Source of the DNA: Actinotalea soli | GTDB taxonomy: Bacteria; Actinomycetota; Actinomycetes; Actinomycetales; Cellulomonadaceae | Direction: 5' to 3' | Length of the DNA: 64,000 nucleotides | Assembly (NCBI RefSeq): GCF_017565425.1 | Contig: NZ_JAGEMK010000001.1 | Location: 1 to 64,000, forward strand | In this document: positions 31,487-40,347 of the stretch, piece by piece | Position numbering within the stretch: the stretch's first letter is position 1 | Layout of the letters: the number at the start of each line of letters is the position of its first letter | Notes under the pieces: generated by a model | Databases searched by the model: none | Seen by the model: only the letters and a program-made list of their open reading frames with translations | What the model was told of the DNA's origin: nothing | Translations under genes and position numbers: made by a program

Positions 31487-32031
31487 CCCCCTCGGGGGAG
31501 GGGGCGCCCCGGCGCCTCGTGCTGCTGCGGCACGCCAAGGCCGAGACGGCCGGTGGTACCTCGGACGAGCTCCGGCCGCTGTCACTGGTCGGCCGACGCC
31601 AGTCCCAGCAGGTCGGCGCCCGCCTTCTCCAGGCCGGCCTCGTGCCGGGGCACGTGCTCGTCTCCTCGGCGCTGCGCACACGCCAGACGTGGGAGCTGCT
31701 CCGGGGGGCACTCGGTGAGGACGCGTCCCCGGTCGTCGAGGTCCAGGACCTGCTCTACGAGGCGCGCACCACCGACGTGCTCGAGCTGGTGCACGGCGTG
31801 GACCCCGAGGTGCGCACGGTGCTCGTCGTGGGGCACGAGCCGACCATGTCCGCGACCACGGCGGTGCTGGCTCGCACGCCCGAGGTGACGGGAGCGCCCG
31901 ACGCGGGCGATCTCGCCCAGGTCCGCACCGGGCTGTCGACGGCGACCTTCGCGGTGCTCGAGGTCGAGGACTGGGCAGGGGTCGGACGAGGGACGGCGAC
32001 GCTGCGCGAGGTCGTCCGCCCCGCCGACTGA
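31483..32031 (+). CDS. SixA-like histidine phosphatase
   Basis: 182 residues of the histidine phosphatase branch. The nucleophile is His17 in LLRHAKAE. SSALRTRQTWE holds the second phosphate-binding Arg, and the acid/base His lies in VVGHEPTMS. E. coli SixA acts on phosphohistidine in the nitrogen PTS; the substrate here is unknown. It converges on serB with 28 bases between. Confidence 0.85.
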   Translation: MTPSGEGAPRRLVLLRHAKAETAGGTSDELRPLSLVGRRQSQQVGARLLQAGLVPGHVLVSSALRTRQTWELLRGALGEDASPVVEVQDLLYEARTTDVLELVHGVDPEVRTVLVVGHEPTMSATTAVLARTPEVTGAPDAGDLAQVRTGLSTATFAVLEVEDWAGVGRGTATLREVVRPAD

Positions 32032-32059
32032 CTTCTCCGGCCCGGAGGGGACCTGCGGA

Positions 32060-32722
32060 TCAGGGGATCAGCCGTCGGTCGATCTCCTCGAGCACGGCGT
32101 CCAGGGGCTGGTCGAGGATCGCGACGTCGGCCTGGGCGCAGACCACGGGCTTGGCGTTGAAGGCGATGCCCAGCCCGGCGAGGGCGAGCATGGCGAGGTC
32201 GTTGGCCCCGTCGCCGATCGCGATGGTCCGGGCCAGCGGGACCCCCTCGGCCGCGGCGAGCTCGCGCAGGGCGGCAGCCTTGGCCTCGCGGTCCACGACG
32301 GGCCCGCGGACGCGGCCGGTCAGGTGCCCGTCGTGGACCTCGAGCCCGTTGGCCCGGACGAAGCCGATGCCGAGCTCCTCGGCCAAGGGCTCGACGAGCT
32401 CGCGGAAGCCGCCGGAGACCAGCCCCACCGGCCAGCCACGACGGTGCAGCTCGGCCATGAGCCGCCGGGCCCCAGGGGTGAGCTCCATCTCGGTGCGCAC
32501 GGCCGCGAGGACCTCGGCGGGCAGCCCGGCCAGGGTCGCCACCCGCGCGTGCAGGGACTCGGCGAACTCGATCTCGCCCTGCATCGCGCGCTCGGTGATC
32601 GCGGCGACCTCGGCCCGCGACCCCGCGTGGGCCGCGAGCATCTCGATCACCTCGCCGGTGATGACGGTCGAGTCCACGTCGAGCACGACGACGTGGCGGG
32701 GACGGTCCTGGGTCGTGGGCAC
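32060..32722 (-). CDS. serB: Phosphoserine phosphatase SerB
   Basis: 220-residue HAD phosphatase completing serine synthesis. Nucleophile Asp15 and Asp17 (VVLDVDSTVITGE) are followed by motif II in GLVSGGFREL and motifs III/IV in GDGANDLAML. The C-terminal GIAFNAKPVVCAQAD is typical of SerB. It lacks the ACT domains of the longer mycobacterial SerB2. Start GTG 32722 lies six bases after a TACCCT box in the short gap after glgC, so it seems separately transcribed and leaderless. The open frame continues into glgC but is shadow there. Confidence 0.92.
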   Translation of the reverse strand: MPTTQDRPRHVVVLDVDSTVITGEVIEMLAAHAGSRAEVAAITERAMQGEIEFAESLHARVATLAGLPAEVLAAVRTEMELTPGARRLMAELHRRGWPVGLVSGGFRELVEPLAEELGIGFVRANGLEVHDGHLTGRVRGPVVDREAKAAALRELAAAEGVPLARTIAIGDGANDLAMLALAGLGIAFNAKPVVCAQADVAILDQPLDAVLEEIDRRLIP

Positions 32723-32728
32723 GCGGGA

Positions 32729-32734
32729 AGGGTA
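32729..32734 (-). promoter_or_regulatory. -10 box of a leaderless serB promoter
   Basis: TACCCT on the minus strand, 6 bases before GTG 32722, in the 17-base gap between glgC and serB. Confidence 0.45.
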
Positions 32735-32739
32735 GTCGC

Positions 32740-33981
32740 TCAGTCCTCGACGACGGTCCCCTTGGGTACCACCGTGATCCCGGACTCGGTCACCGTGAAC
32801 CCGCGGGCGCGGTCGTGCTCGGCGTCGATCCCCACCCGTGCACGCTCGGAGACCACGACGTTCTTGTCCAGGATCGCGTGGTGGACCTGGGCGTGGCGCC
32901 CCACCGTGGCGCCGTCGAGCACGACCGAGTCGCTGACCGAGGCCCACGAGTGCAGGTAGACCCCGGGGGACAGGACCGAGCCGGAGACCGTCGCCCCCGA
33001 GACGATGACCCCGGGGGAGACCAGCGAGTCCGAGGCGTGCCCCAGGCGACCCGGTCCGGCGTGGACGAACTTGGCGGGAGGGAGGCCCGAGTAGCCCGTG
33101 AACAGCGGCCAGGCGGTGTTGTAGAGGTTGAACACCGGCATCACCGAGATCAGGTCACGGTGCGCGTCGTAGTAGGAGTCCAGGGTCCCGACGTCGCGCC
33201 AGTACTGGCGGTCGCGGTCGGTCGACCCGGGCACGTCGTTCCGGATGAAGTCGTACACGCCGGCCGTGCCCTTCTCGGCGAAGTACGGGGCGATGTCCCC
33301 ACCCATGTCGTGCCGGGAGGTGGGGTTGTCGGCATCGCGGGAGACGGCCTCGACCAGGGCGTCGGCGTTCGCCACGTAGTTGCCCATCGAGGCGAGGATC
33401 TCGTGCGGGGAGTCCGGCAGGCCCACGGGGTTGGCAGGCTTCTCGCTGAAGCCCGTGATCCGCTCGGGGTCCTCCGCAGAGGTCTCGATCACCCCGAACT
33501 GGTCGGACATCTCGATGGGCTGGCGGATGCCCGCGACGGTGAACTCGGCCCCCGAGGCGATGTGGGCGTCCACCATCTGGTCGAAGTCCATCCGGTACAC
33601 GTGGTCCGCGCCGACCACGACGACGATGTCGGGACGCTCGTCCGCGATGATGTTGAGGCACTGGAAGATCGCGTCGGCGCTGCCCAGGTACCAGTGCTTG
33701 CCCACCCGCTGCTGGGCGGGGACCGGGGCCACGTAGTTGCCGAGCAGCGGGGACATCCGCCACGTCTTGGCCACGTGGCGGTCCAGGCTGTGGGACTTGT
33801 ACTGGGTGAGCACCACGATCTGCAGGTACTTGGAGTTCACGAGGTTCGACAGCGCGAAGTCCACCAGCCGGTACATGCCGCCGAAGGGCACCGCCGGCTT
33901 GGCGCGGTCCTGCGTGAGCGGCATCAGCCGCTTCCCCTCGCCGCCGGCGAGGACGATGGCCAGGACTCGAGGGGCTCCCAT
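32740..33981 (-). CDS. glgC: Glucose-1-phosphate adenylyltransferase GlgC
   Basis: 413 residues, making ADP-glucose for alpha-glucan synthesis. The N-terminal nucleotidyltransferase motif [20 protein letters not shown] holds the catalytic Arg. Further family segments are GTADA-like LGSADAIFQ, the sugar site GFSEKPANP and [15 protein letters not shown]. The C-terminal left-handed beta-helix has [14 protein letters not shown]. It diverges from the glgM/glgA gene as in Rv1213/Rv1212c. ATG 33981 lies six bases after a TAGGGT box. Confidence 0.95.
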   Translation of the reverse strand: MGAPRVLAIVLAGGEGKRLMPLTQDRAKPAVPFGGMYRLVDFALSNLVNSKYLQIVVLTQYKSHSLDRHVAKTWRMSPLLGNYVAPVPAQQRVGKHWYLGSADAIFQCLNIIADERPDIVVVVGADHVYRMDFDQMVDAHIASGAEFTVAGIRQPIEMSDQFGVIETSAEDPERITGFSEKPANPVGLPDSPHEILASMGNYVANADALVEAVSRDADNPTSRHDMGGDIAPYFAEKGTAGVYDFIRNDVPGSTDRDRQYWRDVGTLDSYYDAHRDLISVMPVFNLYNTAWPLFTGYSGLPPAKFVHAGPGRLGHASDSLVSPGVIVSGATVSGSVLSPGVYLHSWASVSDSVVLDGATVGRHAQVHHAILDKNVVVSERARVGIDAEHDRARGFTVTESGITVVPKGTVVED

Positions 33982-33987
33982 GGGTCG

Positions 33988-34043
33988 ACCCTAGGGCTGC
34001 GAGGCCCGCTGAGCCAGACGGGAGGCCCGCGGGGCGCTAGCGT
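33988..34043. promoter_or_regulatory. Divergent leaderless promoters of glgC and glgM/glgA
   Basis: The minus-strand box TAGGGT (33988-33993) is 6 bases before ATG 33981. The plus-strand box TAGCGT (34038-34043) is 7 bases before GTG 34051. The 44 bases between the boxes must hold both -35 regions, so the two promoters may compete. Confidence 0.5.
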
Positions 34044-34050
34044 GTCGCTC

Positions 34051-35256
34051 GTGCGAGTAGATCTGCTGACCAGGGAGTACCCGCCTCACGTCTACGGCGG
34101 CGCGGGCGTCCACGTGGCCGAGCTGAGCGCAGTGCTGCGCGAGCTGGTCGACGTGCGCGTGCGGTGCTTCGACGGGCCCCGGGCGGCCGAGGGGGTCGAC
34201 GGCTACGCCGTCCCCGCAGGCCTCGAGGGCAAGAACCCCGCGCTGGCGACCCTCGGGGTGGACCTGCTCATGGCGGCCGACGTCGAGGGAGCCGACCTGG
34301 TCCACTCGCACACCTGGTACGCGAACCTCGCCGGCCACGTCGCGGGGCTCCTGCACGGGGTGCCGCACGTGGTCAGCGCGCACAGCCTCGAGCCCCTGCG
34401 CCCCTGGAAGGCCGAGCAGCTGGGTGGCGGCTACGCGCTCTCGGGCTGGGCCGAGAAGACGGCCTACGAGGGGGCCGCGGGCGTGATCGCGGTGAGCGCC
34501 GGCATGCGCGCGGACATCCTGCGGTGCTACCCGCAGATCGACCCCGCGAAGGTCCACGTGGTGCACAACGGCATCGACCTCGACGGGTGGCGCCGTCCCG
34601 AGGGCCCTGAGGCCCTCGCGGCCGCCGACCAGGTCGTGCGCTCCCACGGCATCGACCCCGACCGTCCGTCGGTGGTCTTCGTGGGGCGCATCACCCGGCA
34701 GAAGGGTCTGCCGTACCTGCTGCGCGCGGCCGAGGCGCTGCCCCCCGAGGTGCAGCTGGTGCTGGTCGCGGGAGCCCCCGACACCCCGGAGATCGCCGCC
34801 GAGGTGAGCGGGCTCGTCGACGACCTCCGCGCGCAGCGCGACGGCGTGGTGTGGATCGGTGAGATGCTCTCCCGCCCGGACCTCGTCGCGGTGCTGTCGG
34901 CCGGCACGGTCTTCGCGTGCCCCTCGGTCTACGAGCCCCTCGGCATCGTCAACCTCGAGGCCATGGCCTGCGGCCTGCCCGTGGTCGGCACGGCGACCGG
35001 GGGCATCCCCGAGGTGGTCGACGACGGCACGACCGGTCTGCTGGTCCCCATCGACCAGGTGCAGGACGGCACGGGCACCCCGGTCGACCCGGAGCGGTTC
35101 GTCACCGACCTCGCCCGGACCCTGACGAGCCTGGCCCAGGACCCCGAGCGGGCACGCACGATGGGGGTCGCGGCACGCCGCCGCGTCGAGGACCACTTCT
35201 CCTGGGGGGCGATCGGCGAGCGGACCCTCGAGGTCTACCGCACGGTCCTGGGCTGA
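34051..35256 (+). CDS. glgM: GT4 alpha-maltose-1-phosphate synthase / glycogen synthase
   Basis: 401 residues with a GT-B fold. The N-terminus is LTREYPPHVYGGAGVHVAEL; the donor domain has GRITRQKGLPYLL and the E-x7-E motif in YEPLGIVNLEAMACGLPVVG. This is the short actinobacterial type divergent to glgC. In M. tuberculosis that protein (Rv1212c), long named GlgA, makes maltose-1-phosphate for the GlgE pathway. The same function is likely here, but plain glycogen synthase cannot be excluded. Its 3' end overlaps the convergent next gene by 22 bases. Confidence 0.88.
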   Translation: MRVDLLTREYPPHVYGGAGVHVAELSAVLRELVDVRVRCFDGPRAAEGVDGYAVPAGLEGKNPALATLGVDLLMAADVEGADLVHSHTWYANLAGHVAGLLHGVPHVVSAHSLEPLRPWKAEQLGGGYALSGWAEKTAYEGAAGVIAVSAGMRADILRCYPQIDPAKVHVVHNGIDLDGWRRPEGPEALAAADQVVRSHGIDPDRPSVVFVGRITRQKGLPYLLRAAEALPPEVQLVLVAGAPDTPEIAAEVSGLVDDLRAQRDGVVWIGEMLSRPDLVAVLSAGTVFACPSVYEPLGIVNLEAMACGLPVVGTATGGIPEVVDDGTTGLLVPIDQVQDGTGTPVDPERFVTDLARTLTSLAQDPERARTMGVAARRRVEDHFSWGAIGERTLEVYRTVLG

Positions 35257-36065
35257 TCCTCGGGCTGACCGAGCCGCGGTCGGCCGAGGGTCGCGGCCGC
35301 GGCGGCCCGTCGGGCCGCGTGGTCGACGTGGCGCAGCGCAGCCGATCGTTGGTCCGCCTGCCAGAGGTTCACCGCGCCGCCGTCGTCCGCGGTCGCGAGG
35401 GCCACGATCGCCCGCAGCCGCCACGCCTGGGCCAGCACGCGCACGGCCCGTGGCGAGAGCCCGGTGGGCAGCAACCACCCCGGGTCGTCGTCCCCGCGCA
35501 GGGCGACGATCGCCTCGGCCGCATCGGGCCGCCACCGCGCGACGTCGAGCCCTGCGAGGGCCTCGGTCGCCTCGCGCAGGGCGTGCCGCAGGGCCTGCTC
35601 GGCCTCGGGGAGGGTGCCGACGACGCCGGGCAGCCGGGCTCGCCAGTCCTCGACCTCGTGCAGGCGCCACGTCACCAGGAAGCCGGGCTCGAGCTCGCTG
35701 CCGAACCCCTCGACCTCGGGCACGGCGGCCCACGAGCGCCCCTCGTGGTGGACCAGGAGGCACTCGCCGGCGTCCACCGCGAGGTCCGCGACGGCGGCCG
35801 GGGCCCCGCTGACGTCCCCGGGGACCGGCAGCAGCGCTGCCACCTGGTCGGCCCCGGCCCAGCGGCGGAGCAGGTCCGCGAGCGGGGCGCCGTCGGGCAC
35901 GAGGTCCTCGGCCCCCGCCACGGTGTGCGGCTCGTCCTCGTCCTGGATCGCACGCAGCGCGACGCCCAGCGTCTGGGGGGAGGGCTCGCCGGGGCCGGTG
36001 CCCTGCAACCACAGCGCGAGCAGGACGGCGCGGGGCAACGACATGAGCTGGTCGACCTGGTCCAC
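35235..36065 (-). CDS. Conserved hypothetical protein
   Basis: 276 residues, soluble and acidic, with no signal peptide or membrane helix. The N-terminus LMSLPRAVLLALWLQG looks like an actinobacterial family of unknown function that is seen near glgA or ABC genes. No catalytic motif is recognised. The GTG start follows a TAGTTT box by six bases. The gene ends 22 bases inside glgM on the opposite strand. Confidence 0.75.
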   Translation of the reverse strand: MDQVDQLMSLPRAVLLALWLQGTGPGEPSPQTLGVALRAIQDEDEPHTVAGAEDLVPDGAPLADLLRRWAGADQVAALLPVPGDVSGAPAAVADLAVDAGECLLVHHEGRSWAAVPEVEGFGSELEPGFLVTWRLHEVEDWRARLPGVVGTLPEAEQALRHALREATEALAGLDVARWRPDAAEAIVALRGDDDPGWLLPTGLSPRAVRVLAQAWRLRAIVALATADDGGAVNLWQADQRSAALRHVDHAARRAAAAATLGRPRLGQPEDQPRTVR

Positions 36066-36071
36066 GGGACC

Positions 36072-36123
36072 AAACTACGGGCCCCGCGTCGTGGACCGCC
36101 TCCGCCGCCGCGGCGGGTAGGGT
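36072..36123. promoter_or_regulatory. Divergent leaderless promoters
   Basis: The minus-strand box TAGTTT (36072-36077) is 6 bases before GTG 36065. The plus-strand box TAGGGT (36118-36123) is 8 bases before ATG 36132. Confidence 0.5.
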
Positions 36124-36131
36124 CGGTGACC

Positions 36132-36917
36132 ATGACCGTGGTGCTGGACCTGCAGGACGTGAGCATCCGTCGAGGCCCCAAGACGATCCTCGACTCCGTG
36201 AGCTGGACCGTTCAGGAGGGGGAACGCTGGGTCGTGCTCGGGCGCAACGGCGCCGGGAAGACGACGCTCCTCCAGATCGCCGCGGGGCGCATGCACCCCA
36301 GCGCGGGCACCGCCCACGTCCTCGGGGAGCGACTCGGCGCGGTGGACGTCTTCGAGCTGCGTCCGCGGATCGGCGTGGCCTCGGCCGCCCTCGCCGACCG
36401 CATCCTGCCCTCGGAGAGCGTGATCGACGTGGTGCTGACCGCGGCCTACGGCATGACCGGGCGCTGGCGGGAGCAGTACGAGGACCTCGACCACGAGCGC
36501 GCCAGGACCCTGCTCGAGGTCTTCGGCGTGGGGGACCTCGCCGCACGGACCTTCGGCACCCTGAGCGAGGGCGAGCGCAAGCGGGTCCAGATCGCCCGCT
36601 CGCTCATGACCGACCCTGAGCTCCTGCTGCTCGACGAGCCCGCCGCAGGGTTGGACCTGGGGGGCCGTGAGGAGCTGCTCGCGGCCCTCGCCGAGATCGC
36701 CCAGGACCGTCGGGCCCCCGTCCTGGTCCTGGTGACCCACCACGTCGAGGAGATCCCCGAGGGCTTCACCCATGGTCTTCTGCTCCGCGACGGTCAGGTG
36801 CACGTCGCGGGCCCGCTCGCGGAGGTCCTCACCGCCGAGCACCTCTCCGCGGCCTTCGGGACCGACCTCGAGGTCGAGCGGCACGAGTCACGCTGGAGCG
36901 CGCGCGCCCGGAGGTGA
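36132..36917 (+). CDS. Stand-alone ABC ATPase
   Basis: 261 residues. Walker A GRNGAGKTT is near residue 38. The signature is an altered TLSEGERKRVQIA (SEGER in place of SGGQ), with Walker B LLLLDEPAAGLD and H-loop VTHHVEEIPEGF. The altered signature and the EEIPEGFTHGLLL segment resemble the ModF/YlmA subgroup of ATPases that occur without a permease. No permease is adjacent here. Its role is unknown. Confidence 0.85.
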   Translation: MTVVLDLQDVSIRRGPKTILDSVSWTVQEGERWVVLGRNGAGKTTLLQIAAGRMHPSAGTAHVLGERLGAVDVFELRPRIGVASAALADRILPSESVIDVVLTAAYGMTGRWREQYEDLDHERARTLLEVFGVGDLAARTFGTLSEGERKRVQIARSLMTDPELLLLDEPAAGLDLGGREELLAALAEIAQDRRAPVLVLVTHHVEEIPEGFTHGLLLRDGQVHVAGPLAEVLTAEHLSAAFGTDLEVERHESRWSARARR

Positions 36918-36993
36918 CGGCTCGGCGACGAGCCGGCTGCGTCCGTCCGTCGGTGCCGCGTGATCGACCGGCGTCGGACGAGCCGGTCCCACT

Positions 36994-36999
36994 AGGATC
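36994..36999 (+). promoter_or_regulatory. -10 box of the nfeD-SPFH promoter
   Basis: TAGGAT lies 28 bases before the nfeD start, leaving room for a short leader with GAGGGGG. Confidence 0.4.
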
Positions 37000-37027
37000 A
37001 AGAAGCCATCGACGACGAGGGGGCGGT

Positions 37028-37567
37028 GTGGACCAGATCGAGATCCACTGGGTGTGGTGGCTCGTCGCTGCCGTCGCCCTGGGAGTCGTCGAGGTGCTGA
37101 CCCTCGACCTGGTGCTGCTGATGTTCGCCGTCGGGGCGCTGGCCGCTGTCGGCGCCAACCTGCTCGGCGCGAGCATCGCCGTCCAGGTACTGGTCTTCAC
37201 CGCGACCTCGCTGGTGATGCTCCTGGGTTTGCGCCCCTACCTGCTGCGCAACCTGCGCCGCCGTACCCCGCTCATCGAGACCAACGCGGCCGGTCTGGTG
37301 GGTCGCATCGCCCTGACCCTCTCCGAGGTGACCAGCCGTGGCGGGAGCATCAAGCTCGCCGGGGAGCAGTGGACGGCGCGTACCGGTCGGCTCGGCGAGA
37401 CCCTCGCGGCCGACGTCGAGGCACGCGTCACCGCGATCGACGGCGCGACCGCGGTCGTCACCGGTCTGGACACCGCCCCACCCGCCCAGGACGAGGACCC
37501 GGGAGCGGCCGACCCGGCTCACCCCGACGGAACGACCACGCCCGACCACCCGGAGGACAGGTCATGA
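37028..37567 (+). CDS. NfeD family membrane protein
   Basis: 179 residues. Three membrane helices (residues ~5-75) are followed by a C-terminal OB-fold domain (AAGLVGRIALTLSEVTSRGGSIKLAGEQWTAR), the hallmark of short NfeD proteins. GTG 37028 follows GAGGGGG by four bases. It overlaps the SPFH gene by 4 bases; NfeD and SPFH partners work together in membrane microdomains. The pair equals Rv1487-Rv1488. Confidence 0.9.
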   Translation: MDQIEIHWVWWLVAAVALGVVEVLTLDLVLLMFAVGALAAVGANLLGASIAVQVLVFTATSLVMLLGLRPYLLRNLRRRTPLIETNAAGLVGRIALTLSEVTSRGGSIKLAGEQWTARTGRLGETLAADVEARVTAIDGATAVVTGLDTAPPAQDEDPGAADPAHPDGTTTPDHPEDRS

Positions 37568-38739
37568 TCGAGAACCCGACCGTCAGCGCCAACCAGCTCA
37601 TCATCTACCTCGTGCTGGGCCTGATCGCCCTGTTCGTGATCATCACCCTGATCCGAGCCGTACGGATCGTGCCCCAGGCCCAGGCCTTCATCGTCGAGCG
37701 TCTCGGGCGCTACTCGCGCACCCTCCACGCGGGGCTGCACCTGCTCATCCCCTTCGTCGACCGGGTCCGCGCCGGGGTGGACCTGCGCGAGCAGGTCGTC
37801 TCCTTCCCGCCCCAGCCCGTGATCACCTCGGACAACCTCGTGGTGAGCATCGACACGGTCATCTACTTCCAGGTGACCGAGCCCAAGTCTGCGGTCTACG
37901 AGATCGCCAACTACATCCAGGGCATCGAGCAGCTGACGGTCACGACGCTGCGCAACGTCGTCGGCTCGATGGACCTCGAGCAGACCCTCACCAGCCGTGA
38001 CCAGATCAACGGCCAGCTGCGGGGGGTGCTGGACGACGCGACCGGGCGCTGGGGCGTGCGCGTCAACCGGGTCGAGCTCAAGTCGATCGACCCGCCCCAG
38101 TCCATCCAGGGCTCGATGGAGCAGCAGATGCGCGCCGAGCGTGACCGTCGCGCGGCCATCCTCACGGCCGAGGGCGTCAAGCAGTCGCAGATCCTCACCG
38201 CCGAGGGTGAGAAGCAGGCCGCGATCCTGCGGGCCGAGGGCAACGCCCAGTCCGCGATCCTCAACGCCGAGGGTGAGGCCCGTGCGATCCTCCAGGTCTT
38301 CGACGCCATCCACCGCGGGGACGCCGACCCCAAGCTGCTCGCCTACCAGTACCTGCAGATGCTCCCCGAGGTCGCCAAGACCGACTCGAACAAGGTCTGG
38401 TTCATCCCGACCGAGTTCACCGCGGCGCTCAACTCGATCAGCAAGGGCTTCGGGGTCGGCGGGCCCGACGACGACGAGGCAGCCCCCGCGCGGCCTGCGG
38501 GCACCTCGCCCCTCAAGGTCGAGGACATCGGCCCGACGGCGCTGACCGACCCGGCCGAGGCCCTGGCCGCCGCGAAGCGGGACTCCGAGGCGGCCACCAA
38601 GGACGCCACGAGCGCCGGGACGTTGAGCGGGCGGGGGCGCGAGCGTGCCCCCAAGGCCGGGCAGGACGCCGCGGCCCCGCCCGTACCTGCTGCAGAGCCG
38701 CCGACGCCCGAGGCAGGCGGCGAGCACCCGCTCATCTGA
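37564..38739 (+). CDS. SPFH/band-7 (stomatin-like) protein
   Basis: 391 residues. An N-terminal membrane helix (residues ~9-29) leads into the SPFH domain with VPQAQAFIVERLGRYSRTLHAGLH and TIQ-like VSIDTVIYFQV. A helical stretch carries tandem AEG repeats near residues 205-245 (AEGVKQ, AEGEKQ, AEGNAQ, AEGEAR), which drives oligomer formation. The ~90-residue tail is Ala/Pro-rich. It probably forms a membrane scaffold with the NfeD partner. Confidence 0.92.
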   Translation: MIENPTVSANQLIIYLVLGLIALFVIITLIRAVRIVPQAQAFIVERLGRYSRTLHAGLHLLIPFVDRVRAGVDLREQVVSFPPQPVITSDNLVVSIDTVIYFQVTEPKSAVYEIANYIQGIEQLTVTTLRNVVGSMDLEQTLTSRDQINGQLRGVLDDATGRWGVRVNRVELKSIDPPQSIQGSMEQQMRAERDRRAAILTAEGVKQSQILTAEGEKQAAILRAEGNAQSAILNAEGEARAILQVFDAIHRGDADPKLLAYQYLQMLPEVAKTDSNKVWFIPTEFTAALNSISKGFGVGGPDDDEAAPARPAGTSPLKVEDIGPTALTDPAEALAAAKRDSEAATKDATSAGTLSGRGRERAPKAGQDAAAPPVPAAEPPTPEAGGEHPLI

Positions 38740-38745
38740 CGTTCC

Positions 38746-39591
38746 GTGCCCCTTCACCACCTCACCGCTGTCGACGACGAGCGGCTCGACGACTACGTCC
38801 GCCTCACGGACGTCGCCCTGCGCTCCAAGCACGAGCCTGCCCGGGGCATGTACATCGCGGAGAGCTCGACGGTGATCCGCCGGGCGGTTGCCGCCGGGCA
38901 CCGGCCCCGCTCGTTGCTCATGGCCGAACGCTGGTTGCCGGACCTCGCCGACCTCATCGAGGAGGTGGGGGCCGGGCGTGACGGCGACGTACCCGTGTTC
39001 GTGGCCGAGCCCGCCCTTCTTGAGGAGATCACGGGCTTCCACCTGCACCGCGGGGCCCTGGCCGCGATGCACCGCCCACCGCTCGCCTCGGTGCACGACC
39101 TGCTGAGCGGGGTGCGTGACGGAGCCGGCGCGCGCCGGGTCGCCGTGCTCGAGGACGTCGTGGACCACACGAACGTCGGCGCGGCCTTCCGCAGCGCAGC
39201 GGCCCTCGGCGTGGACGCGGTGCTGGTCACCCCGCGCTGCGCGGACCCGCTGTACCGGCGCAGCGTCCGCGTCTCGATGGGCACGGTGTTCCAGGTGCCG
39301 TGGACGCGGATCGACCCCTGGCCCGAGGGGATCGCGACGCTGCGGGCCGAGGGGTTCGTGACCGCAGCCCTCGCGCTGTCCGAGGAGGCGGTGACCCTCG
39401 ACGAGCTCGCGGCAGACCCTCCCGAGCGGCTCGTCCTGGTGCTGGGTACCGAGGGGGACGGCCTGCGCCGTGCGACCGTCGAGGGGGCCGACACGGTCGT
39501 GCGGATCCCGATGGCCGGGGGAGTGGACTCGCTCAACGTGGCTGCGGCTGCCGCGGTGGCGTTCTGGGCCACCCGCGTCGCGTCGTCCTGA
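38746..39591 (+). CDS. SPOUT (TrmH/SpoU) RNA methyltransferase
   Basis: 281 residues. The N-terminal substrate-binding domain (ARGMYIAESSTVIRRAV) precedes the knotted SPOUT domain with VLEDVVDHTNVGAAFRSAAALG, VLVLGTEGDGL and IPMAGGVDSLNVAAAAAVAFW, the three TrmH motifs. It 2'-O-methylates an rRNA or tRNA; the target site is not clear. The GTG start lies seven bases after the SPFH stop with no good ribosome-binding site, so coupling by reinitiation is possible. Confidence 0.88.
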   Translation: MPLHHLTAVDDERLDDYVRLTDVALRSKHEPARGMYIAESSTVIRRAVAAGHRPRSLLMAERWLPDLADLIEEVGAGRDGDVPVFVAEPALLEEITGFHLHRGALAAMHRPPLASVHDLLSGVRDGAGARRVAVLEDVVDHTNVGAAFRSAAALGVDAVLVTPRCADPLYRRSVRVSMGTVFQVPWTRIDPWPEGIATLRAEGFVTAALALSEEAVTLDELAADPPERLVLVLGTEGDGLRRATVEGADTVVRIPMAGGVDSLNVAAAAAVAFWATRVASS

Positions 39592-39710
39592 GCTCCACGC
39601 AACGCTGAGGCCTCGTCAGGTCGGGCCCCCGTCCGCCCGAGCTGACCCTGGGGACGGCCACCCCCGCGATACCGAGCCCGAGCCGGTTCGGTGTCGCGGC
39701 GGGGCGATGC

Positions 39711-40286
39711 TCAAGATGCTGGTTCGATCTCGCTCTCGACGACCCACTTGTGGTTGGTCATGGTCATCCCGTCCACCTCGAGGTCGACGATGTAGACGGT
39801 CTCCCCGGTCGAGCTGGCGATCGTGGCCGTTGCGCCGTCCATCCCGGTCATGTGCTCGGCGGCCAGGGTCACCTCGGTGCCGTCGGGCAGGAGGTCGCCG
39901 CCAGCGTCGCGGATCTCCTCCTGCACGACCCAGCGGTGGTCCTCGACCGGGTCGCCACCGGTCGTGGGCGTGTAGTCGACCGAGTAGGTGTAGGTCTCGT
40001 ACGCGCCGACGATCGTCGCCGTCGCGCCGTCCATGCCGGCCATGTGGTCGGCCGTCAGGATCACCTCCGCGCCGACCGGATACCTGGGCTCATCGCGCTC
40101 CGTCATGCCCTCGGGTGCAGGGCCGCCGTCAGCGGGGTGGTCGTGGCCTTCGTGGTCGTCGGGATCCCGGTGGCTCTCGGAGGGCGGCGCCTGCGCCTCC
40201 TCCGAGACGGGTGCGGAGCAACCGCTCATCAGGGTCGCGGTGACGAGCACCCCGAGGGTCATGGTCCTGCCCAGACGTCCGTTCAT
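39711..40286 (-). CDS. YdhK-family (DUF1541) lipoprotein
   Basis: 191 residues. A signal peptide ends in the lipobox LMSGC (Cys23), so the protein is membrane-anchored outside the cell. A His/Asp-rich linker (HRDPDDHEGHDHP) follows; it may bind metal. Two tandem DUF1541 repeats (VILTADHMAGMDGATATI near residue 75, VTLAAEHMTGMDGATATI near 140) fill the rest. Similar genes occur with metal-resistance or transport genes in Firmicutes. Here it lies downstream of an iron transport operon on the same strand, 61 bases away. Confidence 0.85.
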   Translation of the reverse strand: MNGRLGRTMTLGVLVTATLMSGCSAPVSEEAQAPPSESHRDPDDHEGHDHPADGGPAPEGMTERDEPRYPVGAEVILTADHMAGMDGATATIVGAYETYTYSVDYTPTTGGDPVEDHRWVVQEEIRDAGGDLLPDGTEVTLAAEHMTGMDGATATIASSTGETVYIVDLEVDGMTMTNHKWVVESEIEPAS

Positions 40287-40347
40287 GAGAGAGGTCCTTC
40301 CTTTCGTCCTGCTCCTTGTACCCGGAGGCAACCGTGACGCGTGATGG

